Shown: in pieces, positions 11,873-23,700 of the stretch | Numbering within the stretch: position 1 is the stretch's first letter | Layout of the letters: each line of letters opens with the position of its first letter | Source: Effrenium voratum | Taxonomy: Eukaryota > Sar > Dinophyceae > Suessiales > Symbiodiniaceae | Reading direction: 5' to 3' | Assembly (NCBI GenBank): GCA_963377175.1 | Contig: CAUJNA010003771.1 | Coordinates: forward strand, 1,489,087 to 1,553,086 | Length of the DNA stretch: 64,000 nt | Program-made: the position numbers and the translations under genes | The notes under the pieces: model-generated | Database searches by the model: none | What the model saw: only the letters and a program-made list of their open reading frames with translations | What the model was told of the DNA's origin: nothing

Positions 11873-13614
11873 GTCCCAAGCTATGTTTGCCAGCTTCGTG
11901 CAGCACCGGTTCAGGATAGATATGTTTGAGGGTAACCGGTTTCTGGGTTTGACAGGGAAGCCAAGTTTTGGATTCCGACCATGCTTGGGGGTCCCCCAAA
12001 ATAGACACCTATATTGGTAAATTCGGGGTGTGTGAAACTTGGGTCCTCCATCAAGTTCCTTTGATGCCCAAAGCTGTGCGTGTCATCGTTGCTTGTTTTT
12101 CAGTGAAATCTGCTGACAACACACCTATACCTCCAGTGCTGCCCTGGTGTGACAGTGTGCTTTTCTCTTTGGGGGTTTCCCTTTAAAATCAACTATATAC
12201 CAAGCAACAGAGTGCCCTCGGTTCCCGTCTCCACTGGGCGTCTGAGAAAACCTGCCCACATCTCAACCAACACAACGTGTTGCGGGTTTCTGAACACCCG
12301 ATCTATGGTGAACAGGGTTGTTGGTTGTTCCTAAACAGGGGTGTGGGAATGCTCAGTTGTTGTCGGCTTTTGACCTTTTGGTTTTCCCATTTTGGTCCAT
12401 ATTTTGTCATGGCCCCAAAGGGTTAAACTTTTAGTTCCAGGTCCTTTGGGCAACTGAGAATCAGGGCTTGGTTCCCACTTCTGTGACACCAGGAAACGCC
12501 CCCAAGTTCGTCGTTTGGAAGGCCTGCCATTGGTATCGCCGTGGGCAACTGTTCCAGGACCGATTCCCCGAACCTCAGGTTCCATATGGGTATGGGTCAA
12601 AATTAAACCACCAGGAATCGGACCGCAGGTTTTGGTCCATAGCACTTACTGGGGTTCAATTTGGTACAGCCATATTAATCGGTGAGAGGGTAAGTGGTGA
12701 GCAAAAAGTTTAGACTTTGTTGGCGAAATCCACCGAAGTGAGGCACTCAAATGTGCAAGCTCAGGCACGATCTGCTGCACACGTTGCTGCTTGGCGAAAT
12801 GAGTGTGAAGATTCCAAATGGGCGCGGCTCATGTCTTTAGGCTCGGTACCTTGGTGTAAAGGGACCGTCATATTATTCAGAAAAAAAAAATCCTGCAGAT
12901 TTCGGGAAACTACAGGGACAAGCACCACTCTGGGGGTCCCCGATTTTAAGACACCCTCAATTTAGACTGCCAAAGGGGAGCACATGTTAGGGAATCTCCA
13001 CGAGCCGAGGCTCGCAGATCTGCAGGATGACACCAAGACGGAGTTCCGATTGCCTGAGGAGAGCTCGTGCAAACGACTTCTTGCTCGCTTCCTGAGGTGC
13101 CGGACTTGAAGGCTTTTGGGAAGACAATATTAGTGGTCAGCACATCTGGACGTGAGATTGGGTCGAAGAAGACAACCCATGCCCTTTGGATATGCAAGAT
13201 CCCATCCCTTGACTTTCTTTGCAGGCCCGGAGCCCTGTAAGCCGATGCTGAGGAGAAAATGAGATGCCGGTAAACGCCGTAGCATCCATGGAGACACATC
13301 AGGCCCAAGTTGTTGTTGCAAAGCAAGATTTGCGGAGTCAGGAATTTGCAGCGCCCAAACCGATGCCCAATCCGAAACCCAACCCATAGCCATCTCATAA
13401 GCTGTCATGCCGCAAAATGCGCTACACGTGTATTGAAAAGTTGTGACTTGCGAGCTGGAGCTGGAGCTGCCACAGCTTGTACTGAAAAGTTGAGACTTTC
13501 CAGATATAGAGCTGCCAAAGAACTGCAAGCCGATGCAGAGAGAACACACGACACTAGCCGATACCAGGTATAAAGCTACAAGGGTTGTCCACGGCTTTTT
13601 CAGCCCACTTGGAT

Positions 13615-13729
13615 GTTCGGCCAAGCTGGGAAGTGGTTAGCCACCGGGGGGAAAACCCACAAACAAGGTCAAGCGCACTTGAGGAGGAATAGAAGCGCAG
13701 GTTCCTGACATTGCTAACTTGGCCGAACA
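13615..13729. repeat. MITE-like family 4 copy
   Basis: The left end gttcggccaagctgggaagt pairs with the right end attgctaacttggccgaac. Confidence 0.7.
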
Positions 13730-14269
13730 CCCGGCAGCGACCAGGGCGTAGCAAAGTTTCCAGTTCGGCCAGTCTCGTCTAGAACAAAATCCAGATATCC
13801 CCATTAAAGGGAAGGGTTTCTTTGGCCATCCCCTAGAAAGGGGGGGGGAGGTACGGGTGTGTTTCAAAATAGGGATGTCGCTGCGGCTTCCCTTTAAATC
13901 AACCCAAACAACGGGTGCCCTAAAAAAGAGCATGCCCATATCCCGCAAAGCGGGTTTCTTTGGCCATCGGGATTTGCATGTGAGATCGTCTCAAAAGACG
14001 CGGAAAACCCGACACGGGCGGTGTCCTACCGGTGTCACTGGAAGCATTTTTTGCATGGGCATTGAACTTTCTCCGCGACTCAAGTCTTCTCCAAGCTGCC
14101 GCTTGGAAAAGCTGGGTGCTAAATAAAGGAAACCAACACGGGATGCGTAAGTTCTGCAGTCGATTCAGAGGGGTTTTCCTTCCCATGGCATGGCCAACCA
14201 GCCGGTAAAAAAAGCAATAAGGGACCACATGGCTTCAACGCCCGGTCTTGGGCGGGGCCGCCGTTTTCT

Positions 14270-14405
14270 TTCTGGTTGGTTGTTTGATTGCTTGGTTTGG
14301 TTTGGGTTGGGTTGAGTTGGTTTGGGTTGGGTTGAGTTGGTTTGGGTTTGGTTGGTTTTTTTTGTTTGTTTGGTTGATTGCTTTGTTTATTTGTTTATTT
14401 GTTAG
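14270..14405. repeat. TTGG/TTTG tetranucleotide tract
   Basis: An imperfect G/T tract built from ggttg, ggtttggg and tttgtt. It keeps long frames open on both strands without being coding. Confidence 0.9.
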
Positions 14406-14441
14406 TGGTTGGCTTGGTTTCGGTTGGTTGAACATCCGCAG

Positions 14442-14568
14442 GACCCGGAGGTCTTACGCACGCTCTTCGGCCGAGCTCCAGAGGTACAAGTGCCGCCGGA
14501 ACGAGGCTCGGCCGCTCGCTTGCGCCGCTTGCCGCTTGCGGTGGGCGCTTTCGCGAATGTGTCGTCAG
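14442..14568 (+). CDS. Exon-like island ending in a GC donor
   Basis: GC-rich segment between CCGCAG|G and TCAG|GC. The phase-0 frame reads DPEVLRTLFGRAPEVQVPPE and continues RGSAARLRRLPLAV. All three frames are open, so the frame is uncertain. A family 6 repeat begins six bases after the exon end. It ends in phase 1, which would join the island at 16440. Confidence 0.35.
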
Positions 14569-14573
14569 GCACC

Positions 14574-14700
14574 CTACCTGGAGTCTCCATGGCCCTTTAA
14601 GCATGGGGTGATGACCCCTTTGTTTTGCGCCCCATTTTTCAAGGGGTCATGGAAAAATGGGGTGATGACCCCTTTGTTTTGGCCAATTACCCTATTTTTA
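14574..14700. repeat. MITE-like family 6 copy with internal duplication
   Basis: Begins ctacctggagtctccatgg, as in the complete copy at 23433. Inside, atggggtgatgacccctttg occurs twice 50 bp apart (14603 and 14653), showing a local duplication within the element. Confidence 0.6.
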
Positions 14701-15295
14701 AAAGAGCTCAAAGGGGCCATCAAGTCTACCATGGATAGCCCACTTACCTAAGTTATTGCAAGTACGGGAACAAGGCAACCGGCTCTTATTTACCGCGATT
14801 TTCCCAGGTTGTGTGGTTGAGTACAGCGGTCAGTTTCATCTGTGTTTGTGGTTTCCCTAATGGTCAACCCATTTAAAGGACCTTTTGATCAACCCGCATC
14901 TAGGGTATGGTCAGGCACCCAACGACTTACAGGGGCGATTGGGTACGTCAGAAAAGTGGGTTCTCTGCATAATCACCCCCCCTCCCTTGAAAATGGAATT
15001 GGGGGAGGGGGTATTGGGACCCCTGGAAATCCATTTTTTGGCACTCCATTTTTCTCTTCTGGGGAAGACTAAATCCATGGAAGACTAAATAAATGGAACT
15101 GGGTCCCGGACCCCCCCGCACCCCCGCACCTCTCTTAAGGTAGGGGGATGTTGGAATGATCCCACACTGAACCATCCAACTGGTTTCCTTGTGGGAATGT
15201 GAACCCCTGGTTCTTGGGGGCAAATGAGACACCGCCCAACAACCTCCAACCAATTAGAGGATGAGTGTGGACGTTTTTATGGGCCCTTCCCTTAT

Positions 15296-15426
15296 ACCCT
15301 AAGGGTCATGTCCCCTCCAATGCAGACCGGGACCCGGACCCTCCAATGGAGAACCCCGACCCCTCAAGGGAATCAGCAACAACCCATTTGGAGGGCCCAA
15401 AAGCCGTCGAATCGGACCCTTAGGGT
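15296..15426. repeat. MITE-like family 3 copy (ccctaagggtc inverted ends)
   Basis: Left accctaagggtcatg and right cggacccttagggt are inverted repeats. Compared with the copies at 24969 and 35450 the interior is in reverse orientation (ctccaatgcagacc and ggaccctccaatggagaacc). Confidence 0.75.
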
Positions 15427-15581
15427 AGGAAGTGACTTGGTTGCAACCCAAGTGGCAAACCGCTTAGCAATTGGCCGCGGACATCCAAGCGGGTTTCGTG
15501 TTCGGGCCCCAAAATGGGGCACCCTCAATCAAACACCATGGGAACCCCTTTCCTCTTTTCCCCTTTAGACCAAGGTAGAAG

Positions 15582-15706
15582 CTAGGTCCCCCAGTGGTGC
15601 CCTTCTCACCCCGTTTTTGGGGTTTTGGGTTCCCCTACAAAAATAGACTACAACAAAAAAAAAATCGGGTACCAACTTATTCTAACCTCTCTACTGGAGG
15701 ACCTGG
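15582..15706. repeat. MITE-like family 1 copy (ctaggtcccccagt inverted ends)
   Basis: Left ctaggtcccccagtgg and right ctactggaggacctgg, with the interior gggttcccctacaaaaatag shared with the copies at 28570, 39437 and 62005. Flanking gaag/gaaa may be an imperfect 4-bp target duplication. Confidence 0.75.
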
Positions 15707-15988
15707 AAAGGGAGACCCTGCGATCAGCCCCCCCAAGTCATTGAGGCCACGCTCCCTGGCCATTGCCTTGCGCGGGTTCCCGGCCGAAGGGACCCATGGC
15801 CATGGATGGCATGGATCGCCAAAGTCCCACGGCTCGTTCCGCCGGTTGGCGGTGGAAATCAGTCGAAACGTAGACCCTTCCCAAAACAAAGCAAGGCCCG
15901 CCAAGCAACTGGGTTGTCTGGCCTCAGACTTCCGGTGGATTTCCTTGGGAACGAACTGGCACCTGCTTTTTGGTATGTTAATTGGCTG

Positions 15989-16085
15989 TGGGTCAAAAAT
16001 AGGGTAACCCCAAAATGGAATCCTGGTAAATGGAAACATGGACCAAAAGCTGCGGTCCGATTCCTGGTGGTTTAATTTTGACCCA
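15989..16085. repeat. MITE-like family 5 copy (tgggtcaaaat inverted ends)
   Basis: The left end tgggtcaaaaatag and right end ttaattttgaccca are inverted. The interior gcggtccgattcctggtgg is shared with partial copies near 12590 and 18851 and with the complete copy at 31218. Confidence 0.75.
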
Positions 16086-16439
16086 TCATGGAGGTTTCCA
16101 ATGGACCTGCAAGAAAGACTTTCTTGCGACCTTTACGCTGCAACTTTCTGGGGGTACCTTCCATTTCCATTGGATCCTAACCTTTCAGGAAACCATCCAA
16201 AACCCAGGGGAAACAGCCGGTGTTTGAAATGAAAGATGGTTGAACAAATAATGGGGAATCAACCCCCAGAAACTTGCAGAAGTTGAACCGTTCAGTGATT
16301 CTTTGGGGTGTAACACGGGCATGTTTTGCATGTCTGGTCTGGTTGGGCCTTGATCCAGCGACACATTTCCGGAAGTTGTCTTTGGCGGATCCTTATGAAA
16401 ATTCATCGCCACATGGTTTGAGGCAGATGCTTTTACCAG

Positions 16440-16529
16440 GATTTCACGGTGACTCACGTGACCGGCTAAGGCGAAGAGAGCCCTCAGGGCTCGAACGGTT
16501 CCAACGCGTCCCTGCTACAGTAGGCAGAG
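16440..16529 (+). CDS. Arg-rich exon-like island
   Basis: Between TTACCAG|G and AGAG|GC the phase-1 frame reads FHGDSRDRLRRREPSGLERF then QRVPATVGR. The entering and leaving phases would fit the island at 14442-14568 before it. Parent gene and function unknown. Confidence 0.3.
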
Positions 16530-16973
16530 GCGGGTGAGGCCGGGTGCGGCCGGGTGTTGCGGGTGGGGCGATGGCCCTTTTCTGTGAGCCACAGTACATC
16601 CGCTGAGGTGTTTCAAAAGTTTTTTTCTTTTCTTTTTTCCGGATTTCAGAATGGAGGGGAAGGACATACGGTGGTTGCAAATGCTGTGCTTCCCACGTGG
16701 TGTCCAGAACTAGGCACGCGGGTCTCTAACAAAGGGGTTTCGGCTTGCAACAAGGGAGCAATGTGGTCTTGGAACCTAATTTAAAGGTCACCCAATCAAA
16801 AAAAAAAAACATGGTTGGTTTCCGTTTGGCGGTCCAGTTAAAAGGGTACCCCCTGTTTACAATCAAGCCAAGGTGGTCAAGTAGGATGTGTTGGCATCGA
16901 CTTGATATGTGTTTCCAACTGGCCACTGAAGGATTGCGGGGGTTATGCTGGGAAATCATAGGACATATAATAG

Positions 16974-17155
16974 GGCAACCCCGGATAGTCCGTGTTTCTT
17001 GAAGTGCTGCGCAGGACTTATGGGGAATGAGACAGAATTACAGGCAAAGCCGGATAGTCCGTGTTGCTTCAAGTGCTGCGCAAGACTTATGATAAATAAC
17101 GGGACATACATGCAACCCTGAATCGTCCGTGCTTCAAGTTTGGCGCAGGACTTTT
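16974..17155. repeat. About 65-70 bp tandem repeat, three copies
   Basis: Units share ggatagtccgtgtttcttga and gtgctgcgcaggactta with base changes; the third is more diverged (cgtccgtgcttcaagtttgg). Confidence 0.85.
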
Positions 17156-20100
17156 GATCTACATCATGTACATCCACATCTACAGCCCACTTTGCATGAC
17201 TTTTGGTGTCGCCAAAGGCGACATGGGATCAACACCTGAGGTGTCAACCGTTGGAATTGGAGTGCTGCAGCGACACGCGCGGAGAAGCTCGTTCTCTCGA
17301 ATGGGACACACCCCAAGGTGCGGTGGGCGAATGGGCGAGACATGCACCTGGCTTGTCAGTCCCGCCAATGCGTACCATGGGGTGGTTGTCCCCTGGTTTC
17401 CTCAAAGGACTTGATCATGTTGGGCCTGCTTCAACATGAACCCCCCCGGTTGAAGAAAGCCAACAGTCATTTTGACCCCTGTTGGAGTAACTCGGGCCCC
17501 AAGACAACATGAAGCGGACCCAACACATATGTGACGGCATGTTCGAAGACTTGTCAGAGAGCCATGTTTGAGCCGAGTGTCGCGGATGTCGATTCCCACT
17601 CCGTCTCCCCGTCTCCGATATCGGAAGCCAGTCAGTCAGCCAAGAGGACCTTTATGGTGACAGATAAACATATGTATCCTTTCTTGGGTTCCACTTCTTG
17701 AGGTTGTGTGTTTGAGTTTTAATCAGATTCATTTGCCCATGGAGCGATTCCACCGATCCGGCGGGGTCAGTTTGAGCAAAGTCCATGAGATTCCTTGACT
17801 CGGGCAGGGTTCAGCGTGCTCCTCCAAAACAGTTTTTTAAGGAGAGACATATGAGAATCATAATCTTACCTCTTAAAAACACAACTTTTCAACTTTTTGG
17901 GTAACATGGGCTATATGTCTGTAAAAGATTAACTTCCCCAGGGCTTGGAGTTTTAAGGGGTAAGTAACCTGTTTTTTTCTCCATACCGTTGTGGGCCAAC
18001 TTGGGGTCATCAGTTTAGGGCCACCAGAAATTCCACCATGGGACCTGACTCGGGAATACTCTGGCGATCAATGTTTGGCTTTGGAATCGCGTCCCAGTCC
18101 CAGTGATTCCATTTACCATGGGCAGCCAAGGGAATCCCCCTTTAAAGCAAAAAGAAGAATGGCTGTTTACTGTGGAACTGGGATCCTTTGATTCTGTATT
18201 TGCAACTGCAGCCTCCGAGCGAATCGATCGGCGTGAGAGCCACACTTGCACCGGCCCTCGAGCCGTTTCTCGCGGGACACCCGGCTGCAGCCGTGCAGCT
18301 TCTATGATACTGCAAGGGCCATGACTGCTTGCTTCTCGACACCAAATTGCCCATACGGTATGTGGTCATTTAAAGTTTGACTGAATAACCATATGAAGTT
18401 TCGAGTATCATATGATGTGTTATGTTGTAACCCTAGGGTGCACCAATTCAGCTTGACCGAACCGACCTATCCCTCCGGCTGAATTCACATGCTTGGTGTC
18501 CGGGGGTGGGTGTTGGTGGATCACATGTGGTTCACATCATTCTGGCGGTTTCTTTGTGGGCGGGCGGGGGAAAGGCGGGGGCACATCCCTCGGAGAAAAA
18601 AAACAAATAAAACACGAAGAAAAAAAAAAGGCACTCCCAAAAAAACAAACTCAAACAAAGAAGAAACAAACTCTCTTGTTTTTTAAGAGAAGAAAACAAA
18701 AAACTCAACAAGACCGAGTCCTTTTTGGTCAGCCGGGGACCTCGTTGGATTCGGCCACGGGCCCGGGCGCCCTCAATAGACAGATTGGCCTAAGCCCGGG
18801 GAGCCTTTTCTCAAACGTGACTCAGCTTTTCAAACACGAGGATGCTATGGGTATGGGTCAAAATGATTTGGGGACCGCAGGTTTTGGTCCATGTAAACCC
18901 ATTTACCAGGGCAAGCCATGTTAGCTTTTTATGGGTCGAAATGAAGGGGTTACCACAGATTTGAGCCCCTGCCTTTCTTTTTATCAGGGTTCCATGTTGG
19001 GGTTACCATTCTTTTTTTTGACCGACGGGCAGAAAAAGGTGTGCTTGGTTGGAAGGATCCAACAAATCAAACACTGCAGCTTGGGCATTTAAAGAGGCGT
19101 CACTTAAATGACTCAACGCTTTGGGGGAGAATTATGACCGCCTTAGGATGGGTGTCCCTTTGGAATCCAGACCGGCCTTCGGCAAATCGAGGGTCGAGAC
19201 TTCTGCGGACGGGTGGTTCGAAAAAGCGCAACGAACGGGTTGCGCCGCTTTGTGGGGGGTTGACAAAATTGGGGCGCCCTTGTGGTATATCTTGAGAACC
19301 GCCCCCCCCATTTGAGTTTGTCTCCAAACTGGGGAACTCCACCCGAAGCCGGTTGGTTTCTCTTTTGGTTTCCACTTGAATCCGCGAATCAACCCCACCC
19401 CAAAACAGAAGTTAAACAACGACGCAGCCCTTCAATAGTAAGACAACATGACCCCGGTAGAACCGCGGCTCGCGTTTTCTGGGCAGTGTTCTTGAAGTTT
19501 TGAGTGTGCGGTGTTGCCCGAGCAAGCCAATCCCTTGAGCACTTGAGCGTGCATGCACCCAAGCTTCCGGGATAAACGTCCTTTCCCAGTCCCCTCTTCC
19601 CATGAAAAGGACAACAGCAGACCCTGAACCCTTGGGCTTAGACATAGATATGATTGGACTGGTTTCAGTTTGGTTCAATGCTCACTTACTTGCCAGTGGT
19701 CCATCTACTCCCCTGCAAACAAATACATGGATCCCCCCAAAAAGAGACACCCAAAAGTAGAGAATTCTCTACGACTGACATTGTTTGGGGGTTTCATATT
19801 CATCCGCAGTATATTTGGCAAAGTGACCTCAAGGCACGTGCTTCACATCATCCATTTGCCTGTTTACGGGAACTGGGGAAAACACGCTTGCTCACCGTTC
19901 TTTAGAAATTGCTTCTTGTGGCAAATCCATTTCTTATTGCAGGTTTAAGAATTACCTCCTACTGCATTCAGAACACAAGCTGATAACCTGGTTTTCCATG
20001 ATTAATACCACCCTGTTTTCGTCAGGGCTTGACATCATACCGATCACACCCTGAAAACTAGGGGGCAATGACACTCGCAGTCGCAGCGCCCAAACCCAAA

Positions 20101-20721
20101 ACTGCCGCTAGGCTCGTGAGCCAAGGGAGCCACGTGAAATGACACTCACCAAAGCGCAAACCAGGACCGGGTCTCCCCGAAGGCTATCTTTGTCAACCTC
20201 GGATTACAGAAGTCTAAGCAAGACCTTAGTCCGAAGAGCCCTTCATAGATGATTTCCTGAACCCCTGATTTCCTGAACCCCTGATTAGTATAGTCCTTCG
20301 GATGAATCCGCTGAGTTCCTGGATACTTTTCATGGAGATCATTCTCGGGGCAAATGCAAGACTCAGCCTGTTGGCCAATCCTCTCAAGGGAGTTTTGGAC
20401 TATTTGTAGTCAATCCGAAAGGTGGTCAACTTGTGGTTGGTTTTCCTGATTCGGTCTATTTGACAAGTGTCCAGAAAGGTTCTTTGCTTGCAAGCGAGAT
20501 GACGTTCGCGGTTGGAACCTTCACGTGCGTTGTGCAGCAGCCCCACCCCTCAACACCCGCACTTTTCCGGAGGAAACCGAGCAGAAACAGACTCCTTGGA
20601 GAAAATCACGGCACTTTTCTCTAAGGAAACCAAGCAGGAAAAGACTCCTTGGGCGCTAATCACGGCGCTTTTAAAAAAGCGCCGCCTGGTTTGCCAAACC
20701 GTTCTCCCTCGCAACGCCGCC
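17156..20721. other. Repeat-rich spacer, one weak exon-like island
   Basis: No gene recognised. It holds a partial family 5 copy (18851-18960), a 19-bp doublet tgatttcctgaacccc (20243-20283), a diverged family 2 copy (20309-20392) and a weak GC-rich island at 18212-18300. Confidence 0.4.
18212..18300 (+). CDS. Weak exon-like island
   Basis: Follows a CTGCAG acceptor-like site. One frame reads PPSESIGVRATLAPALEPFL, another ASERIDRRESHTCTG; both are plausible and neither is decisive. Confidence 0.18.
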
Positions 20722-20796
20722 ATGGTGCGCAGAATGTTGCTGCAGCTGGCCTTGCCGCTGGCATTGCCCCGTAGCCGCGTTACCTTTTCCGGCACC
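20722..20796 (+). CDS. Candidate first exon of the LrgA/LrgB gene (signal-peptide-like)
   Basis: From ATG 20722 the frame reads MVRRMLLQLALPLALPRSRV, a positively charged start followed by a hydrophobic core, as expected for the signal peptide of a dinoflagellate plastid preprotein. A GA donor after codon 25 leaves phase 0, matching the exon at 21845. The link to the transporter is inference from order, strand, phase and targeting logic. Confidence 0.35.
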
Positions 20797-23700
20797 GAGC
20801 GGGTTGTTCCATGTTGCTCCCGTATGGGTGGCTCGTCTTGTTTGAGAGTGCGGAAACCACAAGGAAACCTTTCTTTTTTTGGGGGTGGAGGGATTCCCAC
20901 CCATATATATATATATATATTGTTGAAACGGTTTCCGTGTGTACAACTAACTAAAGTGTACCCTGGATCTAATTAGCACCCTTCCTATGAATAGAGGTTT
21001 CCGGGCCCCACAAAAGGGGTCCTTCTTCCGGTGCACTTGTGCTCATGGCCACTGCTTGCCCGTTCGATAGTCCTAGCAGGAACCCCACTTCAAGTTGTGG
21101 TCTGGTGTGCTTTCAGGGGTTATTATCGACCCCTTCCCGAGAATCTGCAGGTTTCCCTTGGCTCAGCACTCTTACCCTGTTTGACCCTAACTGTAGTTCA
21201 CTCCCTTAGTTCCCGGACTTACGTGGGACCATCTTAGTGGCAAAGACACCATTGTTGTTGCTTTGACCCACTCAGCGAGCCGTGGCTTGCTTTTAGTTGC
21301 TTACCTCAAAATCAACCACAGATTTTGGGGAAGGGGTGGGAATGAACAGGTCGGGGATCCCACTAATGTTGACCCCGGACTAATAAACCCCTGTTTATTC
21401 ATATGGGGGGGATTTGTCACTTTTTGAGGGGAACACTTCCATATCAAGAAGCAGAGGTCTATTAATCCGGGGTCAACATTAAGATGGTCCAACCCACCAA
21501 CAAGGCAGTCCTTTTCCCATGCGACCGACTCGCCTTCGAGGCTCAGCATCAGCCACAAGGCCGCGGCCTTTGCGCCCGCTTCGGGCAGCCCTGCGCCTCA
21601 CGGCTTCGGCGAGAGGCAGGGCCTGGGTCAATGTTTAGCTGAGACATGAAGTTATCTTCATAGCCATGGGCAAAAGACTCCTTCCTTGCAGGGAGTTGAC
21701 AGGAATCCTTCCTTACAGGGAGTTAACAGGAATCCTTTTTTACAGGGAGTTCACAAGAATCCTTCCTTAGTGTTGATTCTGTTTTTCGCAATTTTTTGTT
21801 TCGGCCAGCCGCTCAGCGCGGTCTGAACGCCTTTAATCTCTCAGGACGATGAGCGGGTCTTCATCCACAGCGCATGCCTTATGCGTACCAGATCGCGGTG
21901 GAAGCTCTGTCCAAACTCCATCTCGGTGGGGCCGCCGTTCGGGGACACAGTTTTTGTGGGCCGCGCCATCGCTGCCATGCAGCGCAGTGGTCCCCCTCTG
22001 CGCAAATTCCTTCTCCCTACACTTGGCGGGCCGAGTCTGCCAGAGTTTCGACGACCCGTCGCGGTGGCCTCTCTCGACGCTCGCCTGCGCCGCCGTGCAG
22101 AGTTTGGTTCACTGGCGCAAGGGGCGCCGGGGATGGTCATCTACCTGGTAGCAAGAATTATTGATGACCACTTAAATGATCCATGACCATAGGCCAGATA
22201 AAGTTTTGACCATGGCGCATATCTCCTATGCTAGGTTAGAGTAATCTCCTCGGTGTTTGTTTGGAGTAGCAGGTTTGAAGGGAAGCTATAAACTATAGGG
22301 TAGGCGCAAGCTGGGCCCATCGGGCCAAACAAGAGCCCCTTTCATTGCAGATCCTTTCCTTGCCGGTGAGCAGCACTCAAATCCAAGCCCCAATGTCGAT
22401 TGAGTCGCAGGGCTTCTGCTACCTTGTTTGATGGCTTCGCAATAAGCCATACATAAACTGATGTCCGTTTTGGTCCTTGGTATAACCAGAAGACCATAGG
22501 GGAGACCATAGGCGACGGAACCCCCTAAAATGTGTGGTTTCCCTGTGGTTTTCCCTTAAAACCGCAAACAACAGGGTGCACTCAAAGAATGAAACACCCA
22601 GATTAAATATGAATTCGTGGCAAGCAACAGGTTGGTAATTTGCGATTCTATGGAAGTGAGGAAAAGGGTATCCACGTTTAAGCCTATAGGTAATCACGGA
22701 GCTTGCCCCATGGCTCACCGTTGGAATTCTTGGCGCTGAACCACACCCCAGAGAGGAGCATATGGAAATCACCCGCAGCAATATGCCTCACTAGGCAGCA
22801 TCCGATTCCTGATGTGGATCAGCTTTCAGTGCAAAGAAGGGAGGGATTTTCACCTAAAGAGAACCTCGAGTTCCTCAGTGGCAGCCCTTATCCCTTCTTA
22901 CTTTGTGGGTTCCCCAACCATGGTCAACCCGGTATCTCAAAATCGGGGACCTTCTTTTGTTTTCTGGGACACTCCAGGAACCCGAGCAACCTTTGGGAGA
23001 CACAGCCAATTCGTTACCTGAGAACTGAACACTTTGGCTCCCAGCCATCCGGTCCCTCAGTTGATTATATTTTTGTTCTCTTGTTTAGTGGTTGGGTTTC
23101 CGACTTTAGCCCACAAGTTCGTCACTTTCAGCGGGGGATCGGACAACGGACAGGCAAATGGTCACAGGCTGAGTGACTCCGCCCCAGGCCTCGATTGCGG
23201 CTGAAGTCGCGGCCTGCGACTTCGCGCTTCGCAAGCGCCGGGGACTCGGGGACTCGGGGACTCAGAGAGTTATAAAAAGTGTTTGACATGGGCTCTGCCT
23301 TCGGCATTTCGAGGGGGTCCCGAGTTTTATTTCTCCGAGGTTTGGCGGCCTGGGTCGTGGAAGGGTCCCCGGGTCGGCCGGTGGTCGGTCGGTGGGCGGT
23401 CGGCCGGTCGGTAAAAAAAAGGCCGCTCAGAACCTACCTGGAGTCTCCATGACCCTTGAAAAGTGGCTCCATGACCCCTTTATTTTGGGTAATGACCAAC
23501 CATTTTTAAAGGGTCATAGAGACTCCAGGTAGGAAAAAGAGCCTTCTGCCACTTAGAGGGGGATTAGGGGAGGTCAGGGGAGGTCAGGGGCCTTCTGGGA
23601 TTTCGAGGCTTAGTGCGACTGACGAGCGATCAGCCAGGTTCTTGATTCCGTTGCGCATTCGAATGCTGAATGACCAAGGTGTTTCAATCTACCCAATGAA

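Larger units (their letters stand above)
11873..14441. other. Repeat-rich spacer, no gene recognised
   Basis: Holds partial copies of families 2 (12650-12740 and 13085-13140) and 5 (12590-12640), a family 4 element at 13615-13729 and a G/T tetranucleotide tract at 14270-14405. Confidence 0.45.
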
